From a virus: a stretch of DNA of 22,061 nt. The notes below the pieces were generated by a model. It was given only the letters and a program-made list of their open reading frames with translations, was not told the DNA's origin and searched no databases. Shown in pieces: positions 1 to 7,235 of this stretch (positions are counted from its first letter, which is position 1; every line of letters begins with the position of its first letter). The DNA is taken from the IMG/VR virus record IMGVR_UViG_3300032282_003150, positions 1 through 22,061 of that record. The stretch is one strand, 5' to 3'. Both the position numbers and the translations under genes were made by a program.

Positions 1-843
1 ACAACATCTGTTGGAACTACAACTTTAGGTTATACAAATTTTGTTTCATCAAACTCAACAGGAGTACTAGTAACACCATCTTCACCACTTATTAAATTAA
101 CAAATAATACAGATGACCCTAATGCTTATGGCCTCTTACATTTTTATAAATTGCCACTTACTGGCGGGGGCGGCGTGCAAGTTAATGAGTATTTAGGTTT
201 AATTAAATTTACAGGACAAATTGCACAATTTGAAGATGATTTTAATTTTTTTCCAGCATATGAGGCGGAATTTGCTTATATTAAAGCAACCCCTGACGAT
301 GTTACTCGCACCAATCCTAAGGGTAGACTTCAATTGTCAGTTCTTTCAGGTGCTTCAATTACCTTAAGTTCCAGTGGAGTTAATATTTTAGGCGGCGGTA
401 CAAATTTTGCATCAGCATCAATTAGTGGAAGCGCTATCGCAACTCAGGCATGGGTTCAGGCTAATAGCGGCGGAGTTACAACATCTAGTACTTCATTTAC
501 AAGCACATCTATAGCAAGTTCATCGGTTCTTTCAACTACTATGCCAATTGGGAAGACATTTATAATGTCAAGATTGACAACTAATATCCCCGCCAGAATT
601 AGGATGTATGCCAGCACAGCAACCAGAAACGCAGACGTGGACCGGGCGGTAGGAACAACTCCCACCGGAAATCATGGATTAATCCTTGAAATGATTACAA
701 CTACTGGAATATTGGACTATTACATATCTCCTGCCGTAATAGCATATGTGTCATCTAGCAGTGTACCAATCAACATAACCAATTTGTCTGCGTCATCTGG
801 TTCTGTTACAATTAATTTAACAAGATCAATATTGGAGCAATAA
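1..843 (+). CDS. Tail fibre-like structural protein, 5'-truncated
   Basis: The reading frame is open from the first base of the window and ends at TAA 841-843, so this is the C-terminal 280 residues of a longer protein. An internal TTG at 151 is not a credible start because coding continues upstream of it without a break. The protein is rich in Thr, Ser, Gly and Asn with no membrane segment, as in elongated beta-structured virion proteins. Near the middle of the visible part is the string ATQAWVQANSG, a phrase I associate with phage tail-fibre proteins. The end is again Ser/Thr-rich beta-type sequence (SGSVTINLTRS). Its stop overlaps the start of the next structural gene (TAATG), so the two are probably made together. 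The tail-fibre role is inferred from composition, the short phrase and position; the exact virion location is unknown. Confidence 0.6.
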   Translation, partial: TTSVGTTTLGYTNFVSSNSTGVLVTPSSPLIKLTNNTDDPNAYGLLHFYKLPLTGGGGVQVNEYLGLIKFTGQIAQFEDDFNFFPAYEAEFAYIKATPDDVTRTNPKGRLQLSVLSGASITLSSSGVNILGGGTNFASASISGSAIATQAWVQANSGGVTTSSTSFTSTSIASSSVLSTTMPIGKTFIMSRLTTNIPARIRMYASTATRNADVDRAVGTTPTGNHGLILEMITTTGILDYYISPAVIAYVSSSSVPINITNLSASSGSVTINLTRSILEQ

Positions 844-1853
844 TGGCATATTATAGTCAGCAAAATGCGGCGACTGCTAGCATGGCACCTATCACAATGA
901 GTTGGATTGATACTTCAATGATAAGTGCTGGCTGGACTTTTGTTGAATCAGTAGGGGCTGGTGGCTCTGGATCAATAGCAAATGTATATAAATCTGCCGC
1001 ATCAGCCAATAGTATAAATATGGATTTCTATGTTGCAACATACCGTGCCACTGCCTCAAGCACTATAAACTTCAGGCTCTTTGAGCAATGGGATTCAACG
1101 AACAAGTTGGCATTGAAATATGCTCCAGCGCCATCGCGTGCTTCAGGGTTTACGGTAAGCGCCATAGATCAAACAATATCAGACTCTACAGGACTGGCAT
1201 TGAATTCTACAGGACTCAACCCCAACGTAGCCCTCGCACATACAACCACAATCACACAATATTATGCAGATATAACGACGGATAGGGTTATAATTGGTTG
1301 TACCAATCAAGGTATTACCATTGCTCCTGTTTATGCTGGAATATATGACACATTGTGCAAACCAGCAGATGACACAAAGCCATTGGTATTAGCAAATTTT
1401 AAGGGGGCTGGGACTCCAGTACAAGCAGACGGCACATCCGGGCAGGGTGGCGCTTCAACCAGAGAGCCAACAACTCCTTCTGGCTCTTCAGCAGGAAACT
1501 TTCAGGTTCAATTGAATGGCCCGACTACGAATCAGACGTCGAGCCAATTATATTCTTATGTAATTGGCAACAACAATGATACCAACCTTACAGGCTCATT
1601 GTATAGGGGTGCGGCTACTTCTACGGCTGCCAGAATAATGTTTTCTTCAGGTAGAACTGTAACGGTAGGAACCTTTGCCGCTGGTTCAAATAACCGTGGA
1701 GTTTTTAAAGATGTCATTACTGCTCCACAAGCAACCTTGTCGCAAGGTGACACCCTTGCGGTGACGGATGATTCTGGAAGCGTAAGAAATTATATTTGCG
1801 CTCTGGCTGCGGCGAACGCCGGACATGGCCTAGTTTTCATTAGGACTTCATAA
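843..1853 (+). CDS. Putative virion structural protein (tail or surface)
   Basis: A 336-residue protein whose ATG overlaps the upstream stop (TAATG). The N-terminal third contains a pattern I associate with phage virion proteins: GWTFVES near residue 31, then a short beta segment, then NVYKSAASANS and DFYVATYR. The middle is Ser/Thr/Gly/Gln-rich (about residues 200-230) and looks like a flexible linker. The C-terminal part is a second beta-rich block (GRTVTVGTF, GDTLAVTDDSGS, AGHGLVFIRTS). No catalytic motif, signal peptide or membrane helix is visible. Its place directly after a tail-fibre-like gene supports a tail or surface role. Its stop again overlaps the next start. The structural call is fairly secure; the specific function is not known. 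Confidence 0.55.
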   Translation: MAYYSQQNAATASMAPITMSWIDTSMISAGWTFVESVGAGGSGSIANVYKSAASANSINMDFYVATYRATASSTINFRLFEQWDSTNKLALKYAPAPSRASGFTVSAIDQTISDSTGLALNSTGLNPNVALAHTTTITQYYADITTDRVIIGCTNQGITIAPVYAGIYDTLCKPADDTKPLVLANFKGAGTPVQADGTSGQGGASTREPTTPSGSSAGNFQVQLNGPTTNQTSSQLYSYVIGNNNDTNLTGSLYRGAATSTAARIMFSSGRTVTVGTFAAGSNNRGVFKDVITAPQATLSQGDTLAVTDDSGSVRNYICALAAANAGHGLVFIRTS

Positions 1854-2005
1854 TGGCAGCAAAGACAGCGATTCTTGCAAAAGAACCAGATATAACTGCG
1901 ATTACTCAAAAGGCTCAGAAAGGGGTGCGGGCAGTCAGAGTAATTGAAGATGCACAGCCGCAGATTGTTTACCGTGGCGTCCTTTGGCCCCCGAGAGGAG
2001 GATGA
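1853..2005 (+). CDS. Small hypothetical phage protein (50 aa)
   Basis: An ATG overlapping the preceding stop (TAATG) opens a 50-codon frame ending in TGA 2003-2005. The product is basic and fairly hydrophilic, starting MAAKTAILAKEPDITAI and ending VLWPPRGG. I see no motif, cysteine pair or membrane segment. Support comes from the coupled start, gapless placement between genes and codon use like the neighbours. Its last codons also carry the AGGAGG that serves the next gene. The function is unknown; a minor tail-associated protein is possible only by position. Confidence 0.5.
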   Translation: MAAKTAILAKEPDITAITQKAQKGVRAVRVIEDAQPQIVYRGVLWPPRGG

Positions 2006-2008
2006 GAT

Positions 2009-2161
2009 ATGAATTTTACAGCAGCATGGGGAAGTGACATGCCCCTTAACCCCGATGAGACAAGAGATTTTGACACCCGTGAATTGGCGGAAGAGTGGTT
2101 GCAGTCAATATTTGCCTCTCATGGTGAAGTGCAATGGTGGCTGAAGAACAATGACGCCTAA
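2009..2161 (+). CDS. Small acidic hypothetical protein (50 aa)
   Basis: The ATG at 2009 follows a strong AGGAGG (about 1997-2002) at a normal distance, and the frame runs 50 codons to TAA 2159-2161. The protein is acidic and Trp-rich (W7, W30, W43, W44) with a likely central helix (RELAEEWLQSIFASHG). No known domain was recognised. It ends the run of coupled genes after the structural pair; a 47-base gap with a possible promoter follows. The good ribosome-binding site makes it a probable real gene. I assign no function. Confidence 0.5.
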   Translation: MNFTAAWGSDMPLNPDETRDFDTRELAEEWLQSIFASHGEVQWWLKNNDA

Positions 2162-2174
2162 CAAATAAATCATT

Positions 2175-2183
2175 TGCTATACT
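2175..2183 (+). promoter_or_regulatory. Possible extended -10 promoter element
   Basis: In the gap before the gene at 2209 is TTGCTATACT, which contains TGnTATACT, an extended -10 form one base from TATAAT. No convincing -35 lies 16-18 bases upstream, which is tolerated for extended -10 promoters. Transcription would begin near 2190, before the GAAAGGA ribosome-binding site at 2196-2202. The match is short, so confidence is limited. Confidence 0.35.
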
Positions 2184-2208
2184 ACATATGACAACGAAAG
2201 GAAAACAT

Positions 2209-2430
2209 ATGTCAGAGCAAACAGTTCAGATGCAGGGCAATCCTGAGCCAAGCACATTGGAACTAGTTCTTCAGGAACTTCAGAACCGCATCGGTCAGGT
2301 AACCACACAGTATGAGACTCAGATGGCAATTCTGAAGGCACAGGCCACACAGGAAATTCAGGGCCGCGACAAGCGTATTGAAGAACTCTCAAGGGCACTT
2401 GCCAATGCTGCTTCAAAGAAGGCAGACTAA
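2209..2430 (+). CDS. Small coiled-coil protein
   Basis: I chose ATG 2209 over the in-frame ATG 2188 because GAAAGGA (2196-2202) lies about 6 bases before it, giving 73 residues. After a disordered N-terminus (about residues 1-17) the rest looks like one long alpha helix with heptad-like spacing of Leu, Ile and Met (LELVLQELQNRIGQVTTQY, then RIEELSRALANAA), so a coiled coil is likely. There is no enzyme motif. Similar short helical proteins occur in phage tail and lysis regions, but I cannot say more. The end overlaps the next gene by about 26 bases in another frame. Confidence 0.55.
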   Translation: MSEQTVQMQGNPEPSTLELVLQELQNRIGQVTTQYETQMAILKAQATQEIQGRDKRIEELSRALANAASKKAD

Positions 2431-2788
2431 TCCCACCGTCCCCGGTGGATTGATAGCCCGAACCGAAAAGGGAGATTTTCTCGTCAAGGGCAGCAAACGT
2501 TTCAAGTTTGTGTCTGACCGGGCACGGGATTCATGGAGATTGCGCGTTGTGAAAACCAATGAACTTGCCATGCAGAATATAAAAGTGGCGGGGGTAATTG
2601 GTTTTCGTGACGGCACTCTAATTAGAGATATATCCTCCCATAAGATATACTTGATATCAGAGTATAAGAAACGTCATGTGACAAGCCCTGATGTTTTGAA
2701 ATCTCTAGGGTTTAAAAAAAATGATATTTTGCTGGTGAGCGGAAGAGAATGTTCTGTTCATCAAGATGGAGAGAGTTTGAATGGCTAG
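2405..2788 (+). CDS. Putative tail or cell-surface-associated protein with C-terminal repeat-type module
   Basis: The frame is open from TTG 2378, but ATG 2405, with AAGGG at 2391-2395, is the more likely start and gives 127 residues. The C-terminal half (about residues 65-120) carries the pattern DGTLIRD, KIYLIS, KKRHVTSPDVLKSLGF, NDILLVS, followed by a Gly-rich end. I associate this layout (a DGTLV-type strand, a YLI strand, KR.ITSP, LGY/F, then V.VS) with a small module found, often repeated, in actinobacterial secreted and cell-wall proteins and in some phage tail-tip proteins. A host-surface contact role is inferred from that and from the neighbouring virion genes. The N-terminal part has no recognised fold. 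The next gene overlaps its end by 8 bases. Confidence 0.5.
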   Translation: MLLQRRQTNPTVPGGLIARTEKGDFLVKGSKRFKFVSDRARDSWRLRVVKTNELAMQNIKVAGVIGFRDGTLIRDISSHKIYLISEYKKRHVTSPDVLKSLGFKKNDILLVSGRECSVHQDGESLNG

Positions 2789-3224
2789 TAATCTGTTCGT
2801 AGATGTCAGTTCTATCAATGCTACTATTTCTAAAGTTAATCAATTGATGAACGAGGCTAGTAAGCCGAAATATTATGTAACTCAAAGGGGTTCTGGAACT
2901 GGATTTAAGGCTTCACCCCTTCATCTTTCATCATCAATGAAAGATTTCATGATAGAGGCTGGCGTAATGAATTCCAATAAAGCCTCTTGGACAGGGTGGG
3001 GAAGCAATAGAATCTCTAGATCATACAAACTTAAAAACGATTTTCAGTTGATACCAGTTGTCACTGCAACATATGATGGCAGAACAAATGGTGTTACTGT
3101 AAGAATTGATGTAGACAATGAGAAATTGACTGTTCATTTGTGTCAGCCTAAAGGTAGTACTTGGTCATCAGCGGGACCGGGAAGTGATGCTTTCTATGTT
3201 AATTTCATTGCCGTTGGATCGTAA
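2781..3224 (+). CDS. Putative receptor-binding or minor tail protein
   Basis: The ATG at 2781 follows GGAGAGAG and overlaps the previous gene slightly; the product is 147 residues. The N-terminal 30 residues look helical. The rest is beta-rich, with FQLIPVVTATYDG, VTVRIDV and KLTVHLC, and closes with FYVNFIAVGS. A final strand of the form F-x-V-N-[FW]-I-A-[VI]-G is a recurring end of receptor-binding and H-type-lectin-like domains in phage tail proteins, so a binding role is plausible. This comes from pattern memory and position at the end of the structural cluster; no catalytic residues are visible. The stop overlaps the HNH gene start (TAATG). Confidence 0.45.
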   Translation: MASNLFVDVSSINATISKVNQLMNEASKPKYYVTQRGSGTGFKASPLHLSSSMKDFMIEAGVMNSNKASWTGWGSNRISRSYKLKNDFQLIPVVTATYDGRTNGVTVRIDVDNEKLTVHLCQPKGSTWSSAGPGSDAFYVNFIAVGS

Positions 3225-3496
3225 TGTATCACCCAGTTCAATCATGGGGTAAGCGTTCTAGAAAGATATACGATGGATATGTTCTGATTCAAATTTCAAA
3301 TCATCCGAAATCATTCGGTGGTTGGTATTACGAACACAGACTGATTCTAGAAAAGCATCTTGACAGAATTCTTGAAGACTGGGAAACTGTACATCATATA
3401 AACGAGGACAAGAAAGACAACCGTCTGATAAACTTGTTCTTATGCACTAGGGCACAACACAACAAGGCCCACAAACAAAGGATGGAAATTGACTAA
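3224..3496 (+). CDS. HNH endonuclease
   Basis: A 90-residue protein with the HNH layout: EHRLILEKHL (residues 37-46), the metal-binding HHIN (57-60), then KKDNRLINL (64-71) and a final H at 79 and 83. This matches the small HNH_3-type endonucleases in which VHHIN.D..NNR..NL forms the beta-beta-alpha-metal core. Such proteins cut double-stranded DNA and in phages act either as free-standing homing enzymes or as packaging or repair nucleases. Here it sits between the last tail gene and a metallophosphoesterase, not beside terminase genes, which favours a free-standing mobile-type endonuclease. Its start overlaps the upstream stop. The family is clear; the role is inferred. Confidence 0.85.
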   Translation: MYHPVQSWGKRSRKIYDGYVLIQISNHPKSFGGWYYEHRLILEKHLDRILEDWETVHHINEDKKDNRLINLFLCTRAQHNKAHKQRMEID

Positions 3497-4244
3497 CGAT
3501 CTTAAATGGTTGATGGTGAGTGACGTACACTTCCCCCGCCACGATCCGCGCAAGGTGGAGTTGTGGTTTAAGGTTCTCAAGTGGTTCAAGCCAGATGCCG
3601 TAGACCTACTTGGAGATATTGATGACGCAGATTCCACAAGCCGGTGGGCAGAGGGAAAGCCGTTGGAGGCTTCCATCTCCATTAACGATGGAGGAGTGCA
3701 GGGAACTAGAGATTTCCTCGCAGAAATCAAGCGACTTGCCCCAAATGCCGACAAACACTTTCATGATGGCAATCATGGTTGGACTAGGCATGGCGACTAT
3801 CTTGCTAAGAAGGCTCCGCAGTTCTTGGAACTTTTGACTCCAGATACATTGTATGAATACAAAAAGCATGGATTTGAGTGGCATCTTTGGCAAGACCCGC
3901 CGGTCAAGCGTTTTGGAGATATCTACGCTCATCATGGTGAGTCTATCTCCAAGCATGCTGGTGAATCGGTAAGAAATGATGTTAATAATTGGGGTGTCTC
4001 GTTGGTTCGCGGACATTCTCATAGAATGGGAGCATACTTCCAGACGTATAATCTTACGGGTCAGGAATTGCGCGGTTTTGAAATCGGGCATCTCTGCGAT
4101 GAAGATGCTATGGATTATTCCATTCAGAAGAACTGGCAGGCGGGATTTGCTGTCGCACATGTTGTGGATGATTATCCGCATGTGCAGTTGATTCAAATCC
4201 ATGATTATACTTGCGTTGTGGACGGAAAGGTCTTCACCGCATAA
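3489..4244 (+). CDS. Calcineurin-like metallophosphoesterase
   Basis: The TTG at 3489 is the likely start: AAAGGA at 3477-3482 is well placed, and the first strand (LKWLMVSDVHFP) needs residues upstream of the internal ATG. The 251-residue protein shows all blocks of the family: D12-x-H14, GDIDD (42-46), GNH (94-96), HHG (148-150) and GHSH (175-178), which bind two metals. Members hydrolyse phosphomonoesters or phosphodiesters, including nucleic acid ends. No substrate can be read from the sequence. The fold is followed by about 70 residues of extra beta sequence. It overlaps the HNH gene by 8 bases and precedes the holin-like gene, so a DNA-end or nucleotide phosphatase role is only a guess. 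Confidence 0.88.
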   Translation: MTNDLKWLMVSDVHFPRHDPRKVELWFKVLKWFKPDAVDLLGDIDDADSTSRWAEGKPLEASISINDGGVQGTRDFLAEIKRLAPNADKHFHDGNHGWTRHGDYLAKKAPQFLELLTPDTLYEYKKHGFEWHLWQDPPVKRFGDIYAHHGESISKHAGESVRNDVNNWGVSLVRGHSHRMGAYFQTYNLTGQELRGFEIGHLCDEDAMDYSIQKNWQAGFAVAHVVDDYPHVQLIQIHDYTCVVDGKVFTA

Positions 4245-4255
4245 AAGGAGATAGT

Positions 4256-4555
4256 ATGGATATCGGATGGGTCGTTTTCGGTCTTGCTGTAGTTGTCACA
4301 CTTCTGACATCTTTGTTCAAGACAATTGATCTTTCTTCAAAGTGGAAGTCTTTGATTGCTGTTGTTCTTTCAGTGTTAGCGGGGGCTGTCACTGTTTGGG
4401 TTTCTCAGGGTGGAGATTTCTCAGCCTCCAACGTTGTAGAATCAGTTGCTCTAGTTTATGCTGCATCACAGGTTATATATGACTTCATCCTTAAGGGCAG
4501 CAATCTTGACGCAAGACTTACAGCAATCGGCAGCAAGAACCAACCGGGTGCGTAA
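4256..4555 (+). CDS. Holin-like membrane protein
   Basis: ATG 4256 has an excellent AAGGAG (4245-4250) five bases upstream; an earlier in-frame start at 4211 lacks one. The 99-residue product has two hydrophobic helices at about residues 4-20 and 32-49, joined by a short polar turn (FKTIDLSSKWK). A third, weakly hydrophobic segment follows (about 61-80, ESVALVYAASQVIYDFIL), with a charged C-terminus. The turn, the LSVLAGAVT helix and the YAASQVIYDFILKG segment resemble holins of actinophages. Holins oligomerise in the inner membrane and time lysis. I see no endolysin next to it, unusually. The stop overlaps the next start (TAATG). Confidence 0.68.
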   Translation: MDIGWVVFGLAVVVTLLTSLFKTIDLSSKWKSLIAVVLSVLAGAVTVWVSQGGDFSASNVVESVALVYAASQVIYDFILKGSNLDARLTAIGSKNQPGA

Positions 4556-4746
4556 TGAATTGCAGGAAATGCAGTGGCAGGGTATTCATCGATAGAGTCT
4601 TCAGTTCAGACATGAGAACAGAATTGTTCTGTCTCATGTGTGGCAGGAGATGGATGATAAAGAATGACAAGAACGGATTTGCAGCATGGCTATACAAAAA
4701 AGAAAAAGAAATAGCGAAGGCAAGCGCTGGAACTACTTTTATCTGA
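4555..4746 (+). CDS. Small zinc-ribbon protein
   Basis: A 63-residue protein opened by an ATG overlapping the holin stop. C3-x2-C6 and C26-x2-C29 form a standard four-cysteine zinc ribbon of about 30 residues, followed by a Trp/Lys-rich tail (WMIKN, AAWLYKKEKEIAKAS). Such small ribbons bind DNA, RNA or protein partners. The last 61 bases overlap the next gene in another frame, and the tail over this overlap has low complexity. It bridges the lysis and early gene blocks. Function beyond metal binding is unknown. Confidence 0.6.
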   Translation: MNCRKCSGRVFIDRVFSSDMRTELFCLMCGRRWMIKNDKNGFAAWLYKKEKEIAKASAGTTFI

Positions 4747-5207
4747 ATGGTGAGTTGCATAAGACGCTTGAGACACGTCGTTCTGAAAACATGATCATTG
4801 CATGGAATTATTTGCAGGGTAAGCGCGTTGCCTATGTTCTGAGTGATACTTACAGGCATAGGCAACGTGCTTATACCGTTAGTCAGGTTTCCAAGATGAT
4901 AGGAAAACATGTAGATACTCTCAAGAGGCATCTCAGAAATGAAAATCTTAGGAAGCCACAGGCAGCCTACTCGCTTGATGGAACGAAGAAAATAACCAGA
5001 TACTTATTCAGCGAACAAGATGTTCGTGAAATTCACGATTTCTTTAAGACTGTTCACATTGGCCGTCCTCGTAATGACGGAAGAAACAATCCCGGCGATC
5101 TGCTAAGCGGGCCGGAATTAGAAGCCTTGCTCAGAAATGAGAAGGTCTTATACACTAAGAGTGCTGACGGAGAATACATTCCCGTCTGGAAAGCACCAGA
5201 ATGGTAG
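4686..5207 (+). CDS. Helix-turn-helix DNA-binding protein
   Basis: A 173-residue protein. The N-terminal block contains KRWNYFYLNGELHKTL (from residue 13). A MerR-like helix-turn-helix follows at about 63-85 (TVSQVSKMIGKHVDTLKRHLR). Next come KPQAAYSLDG and RYLFSEQDVREIHDFF, where a SEQDV-type helix closes the winged domain, and then the basic string GRPRNDG (126-132). I recognise this order from phage helix-turn-helix proteins, often in actinophages, where it is a likely transcription regulator. The start at 4686 is kept because the conserved N-terminal block begins soon after it, though its ribosome-binding site is weak and it overlaps the zinc-ribbon gene by 61 bases. Confidence 0.68.
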   Translation: MAIQKRKRNSEGKRWNYFYLNGELHKTLETRRSENMIIAWNYLQGKRVAYVLSDTYRHRQRAYTVSQVSKMIGKHVDTLKRHLRNENLRKPQAAYSLDGTKKITRYLFSEQDVREIHDFFKTVHIGRPRNDGRNNPGDLLSGPELEALLRNEKVLYTKSADGEYIPVWKAPEW

Positions 5208-5210
5208 ACA

Positions 5211-5438
5211 ATGACTTTTGAATCAACATCATCAGATGACGTTCTAAAATACAGCATGGGCGTTCTAAAGAAGATATACAAGATCGCTAGAAAGAAAGAA
5301 GATGTCAATGCTATGATGGGAGTCGCTGACCGCCTCCTCGTTCTCTTTGAGGGAATGTCTGAGATAGAAAAGGGACGCAGGCAGCATCCCACAGGTTTTG
5401 CAAGAATAGTTATGGAGGCAGATGATGATAGAGAGTAA
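5211..5438 (+). CDS. Small helical hypothetical protein (75 aa)
   Basis: The ATG at 5211 comes three bases after the previous stop. The product is mostly helical: VLKYSMGVLKKIYKIA, then EDVNAMMGVADRLLVLFEG, then EIEKGRRQHPTGF and an acidic end. No domain was recognised. Its end overlaps the next gene by 14 bases, and GGAGG at 5414-5418, inside its last codons, serves that gene. It belongs to the compact early-gene run leading to the helicase. The function is unknown. Confidence 0.55.
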   Translation: MTFESTSSDDVLKYSMGVLKKIYKIARKKEDVNAMMGVADRLLVLFEGMSEIEKGRRQHPTGFARIVMEADDDRE

Positions 5439-5652
5439 TGAGAGTAGTCATCCCACAGTTGTCAAGGTTGATCTTCAATATGTGAGGAATCTTGGTAACT
5501 ATGAGAGTATTCGCGTGTCTCTGGGCGTTGAGGATTACACTCGTTCAAACGAGACTACCAACTCCGCTATGGATCGTGTCTACGCATTCGTGGAGAAGAA
5601 GTTGATTGAGAAGATGGAAGAGATTGAGAACGAACTAAAGGGTGGGAAGTGA
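5425..5652 (+). CDS. Conserved-looking small phage protein (75 aa)
   Basis: Two ATGs are adjacent (5422 and 5425). I prefer 5425 because GGAGG (5414-5418) is six bases before it but only three before 5422. The sequence has a beta strand (TVVKVDLQYVRNLGNYES, IRVSLGVEDYT) followed by a long helix (SAMDRVYAFVEKKLIEKMEEIENEL). I recall similar small phage proteins with the phrase NLGNYES..., but no function. It overlaps both neighbours, and its stop is shared with the GTG start of the next gene (GTGA). It may be part of the replication operon; no catalytic motif is seen. Confidence 0.55.
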   Translation: MIESNESSHPTVVKVDLQYVRNLGNYESIRVSLGVEDYTRSNETTNSAMDRVYAFVEKKLIEKMEEIENELKGGK

Positions 5653-5972
5653 CCAAGGATTCCAGCAAACTATCATATGCACTCATCACATACTACACCA
5701 AACTCTACACTGACAAATACGGGCGCAAGCCCGTTGTCAACATTTATAAGGAGAAGTGGGCCATGAATGATGTGATTGAGAGTGTGGGATATGAGCGTGC
5801 CAAGGATTTGCTTGAGTATTACTTTCGCGTCACGAATCCCTCACATGCATTGACATGGTTCTTCTACAATTTTGATCGTTTGGATGATATGTTGCAGAAG
5901 CAGGAAGAGGATAATCAGCGGCGTGCTAGAATCAGGGAGAAGACGAAGAGAATGGTGGAGGAGTCAGAGTGA
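5649..5972 (+). CDS. Hypothetical protein preceding helicase, possible helicase loader
   Basis: The GTG start at 5649 overlaps the previous stop (GTGA). The 107-residue product is rich in aromatic and charged residues: ALITYYTKLYTDKYGRKP, KEKWAMNDVIESVGYERAKDLLEYYF, HALTWFFYNFDRL, then a strongly basic and acidic helix to the end. It looks all-helical, with no Walker motif, so it is not a DnaC-type ATPase loader. Its stop overlaps the GTG start of the DnaB-type helicase, preceded by GGAGGAG inside its own last codons. Small helical proteins just before phage helicases are often loaders or replication accessory proteins. That role is a positional inference only. Confidence 0.5.
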   Translation: MTKDSSKLSYALITYYTKLYTDKYGRKPVVNIYKEKWAMNDVIESVGYERAKDLLEYYFRVTNPSHALTWFFYNFDRLDDMLQKQEEDNQRRARIREKTKRMVEESE

Positions 5973-7183
5973 ACACAGAGTCAGCAGTCATCACAGCAGT
6001 TTGCACGAACAAAGATATTTCGGTTCTTTTGCAGGACAATGTTGACGAACTCTTTGCCTCACATCGTGATATCTGGGAAGGTTTGAAGTCTTACTATTAT
6101 AAGTTTAAGTCTGTTCCAGATGTACAGGTACTTGCAGACAGATATAACAACTTTGAGCCTACCAATGTTTCTGCCGAGACTGGTTATTATCTTGACAAGT
6201 TGAAGGATGAGTATCTTTCTGCCAAGATCAAGAATCTTCTTCTCAGTGCTGGTGGAAGTCTCAAGTCCAACGCAGCAGCCAAGGTTCTGACAGACATTCA
6301 GGCCGAGGCTTCCAAGTTGAGCCGACTTACCAATACAGTTCGTGACTTGGATTTGACAGACTACGAGGATGCTGAGAAGCACATCATGGCATTGCGTGAG
6401 CGGTCTGAGGCTATGGGCGGTTCTCCCGGCATTCAGTCAGGCTTCAAGGCCATGGATTTGGCGTACCCGACTGGAATGGCACCCGGTCATTTGATCGTGG
6501 CTATCGGTTGGCCGGGACGCGGTAAGACATGGTTCACATCATATCTTGCCTGTAAGGCTTGGGAGCAAGGATTCAAGCCCATGATTGTGTCACTTGAGAT
6601 GAGTCCTGAGAATATGCGTGATCGTATCTACACAATGTTGGGTTCTGGAATCTTTCGCGCCAGTGATTTCTCAAGAGGCAATATCAATCTGGATGACTTC
6701 AACCATTGGGCAACCAAGAAGTTTGCGGATAAGCGTGGATTCGTTCTTGTGTCCAATGAAGGTATGGGTGATGTGACTCCTCAGACTGTGCAGGGCAAGA
6801 TTGATCAGCATCGCCCAGATTTGGTTATCTGCGATTATCATCAGTTGTTCAATGATTCCAAGAAGTCAAACAGCGAGGTTGAGCGTAATCGCAATATCTC
6901 GCGTGAGTTCAAGTTGATGGCTGTTCGTAATAACATTCCTGTTATTGATATCACAGCCGCGACGGCTGATGATGTTTCTGACCATGACAATCCTCCTATG
7001 TTGAATCAGGTTGCTTGGTCCAAGGCAATCGAATATGATGCTGACATGGCTGTTGCCATTCATAGGACGCCAGATACCAATATCATTGAGATTGTGAGTC
7101 GTAAGAATCGTCATGGCACTGATTTCGGCTTCTATCTAGATTGGAATATTGATCGCGGAATCGTTAAGGAAATCTACGAATAA
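5969..7183 (+). CDS. dnaB: Replicative DNA helicase, DnaB family
   Basis: The GTG start at 5969 has a strong GGAGGAG at 5957-5963 and overlaps the previous stop (GTGA). The 404-residue protein has a helical N-terminal domain (about 1-125) and a RecA-fold C-terminal domain. The latter has the Walker A loop GWPGRGKT (180-187), the strand MIVSLEM with the family's glutamate (about 205-211), Walker B LVICDYHQL (285-293) and SRKNRHG near 378-383, matching the DnaB H4-type region. Hexameric DnaB unwinds the fork and recruits primase. It is shorter than E. coli DnaB (471), mainly in the N-terminal domain, as in many phage versions. The primase and polymerase follow downstream. The assignment is firm. 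Confidence 0.88.
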   Translation: MNTESAVITAVCTNKDISVLLQDNVDELFASHRDIWEGLKSYYYKFKSVPDVQVLADRYNNFEPTNVSAETGYYLDKLKDEYLSAKIKNLLLSAGGSLKSNAAAKVLTDIQAEASKLSRLTNTVRDLDLTDYEDAEKHIMALRERSEAMGGSPGIQSGFKAMDLAYPTGMAPGHLIVAIGWPGRGKTWFTSYLACKAWEQGFKPMIVSLEMSPENMRDRIYTMLGSGIFRASDFSRGNINLDDFNHWATKKFADKRGFVLVSNEGMGDVTPQTVQGKIDQHRPDLVICDYHQLFNDSKKSNSEVERNRNISREFKLMAVRNNIPVIDITAATADDVSDHDNPPMLNQVAWSKAIEYDADMAVAIHRTPDTNIIEIVSRKNRHGTDFGFYLDWNIDRGIVKEIYE

Positions 7184-7185
7184 CT

Positions 7186-7214
7186 TTCGCATAGTTACTC
7201 TCCGTTGGTATAAT
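7186..7214 (+). promoter_or_regulatory. Candidate sigma70-type promoter
   Basis: A perfect TATAAT at 7209-7214 lies in the gap after the helicase gene, with TTCGCA (four of six matches to TTGACA) at 7186-7191, exactly 17 bases upstream. Transcription would start near 7221, at or just before the ribosome-binding site for the gene at 7236, leaving a leader of only about 15 bases. It sits in one of the few intergenic gaps of the window. Confidence 0.5.
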
Positions 7215-7216
7215 TG

Positions 7217-7230
7217 GTTGAGGAGTCAAC
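7217..7230 (+). promoter_or_regulatory. Hairpin presenting the ribosome-binding site in its loop
   Basis: GTTGA (7217-7221) and TCAAC (7226-7230) are perfect complements, and the four-base loop between them is GGAG, the ribosome-binding site of the gene starting at 7236. The longer Shine-Dalgarno match GAGGAG (7220-7225) is thus partly paired. Loop placement could either expose or limit the site. The five-base stem is short, so a chance origin is possible. If transcription starts near 7221 the left arm would be absent from that transcript and present only in read-through mRNA from the helicase operon. Confidence 0.3.
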
Positions 7231-7235
7231 TGAAT

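Noticed and set aside
151-843. TTG at 151 as the start of the first gene
   Set aside because: The same frame is open back to base 1 with protein-like composition, so the gene is cut by the window edge.
3606-4202. Long open frame on the minus strand opposite the metallophosphoesterase
   Set aside because: It is opposite a gene with all family motifs, has no recognisable domain and no ribosome-binding site; it is a shadow frame.
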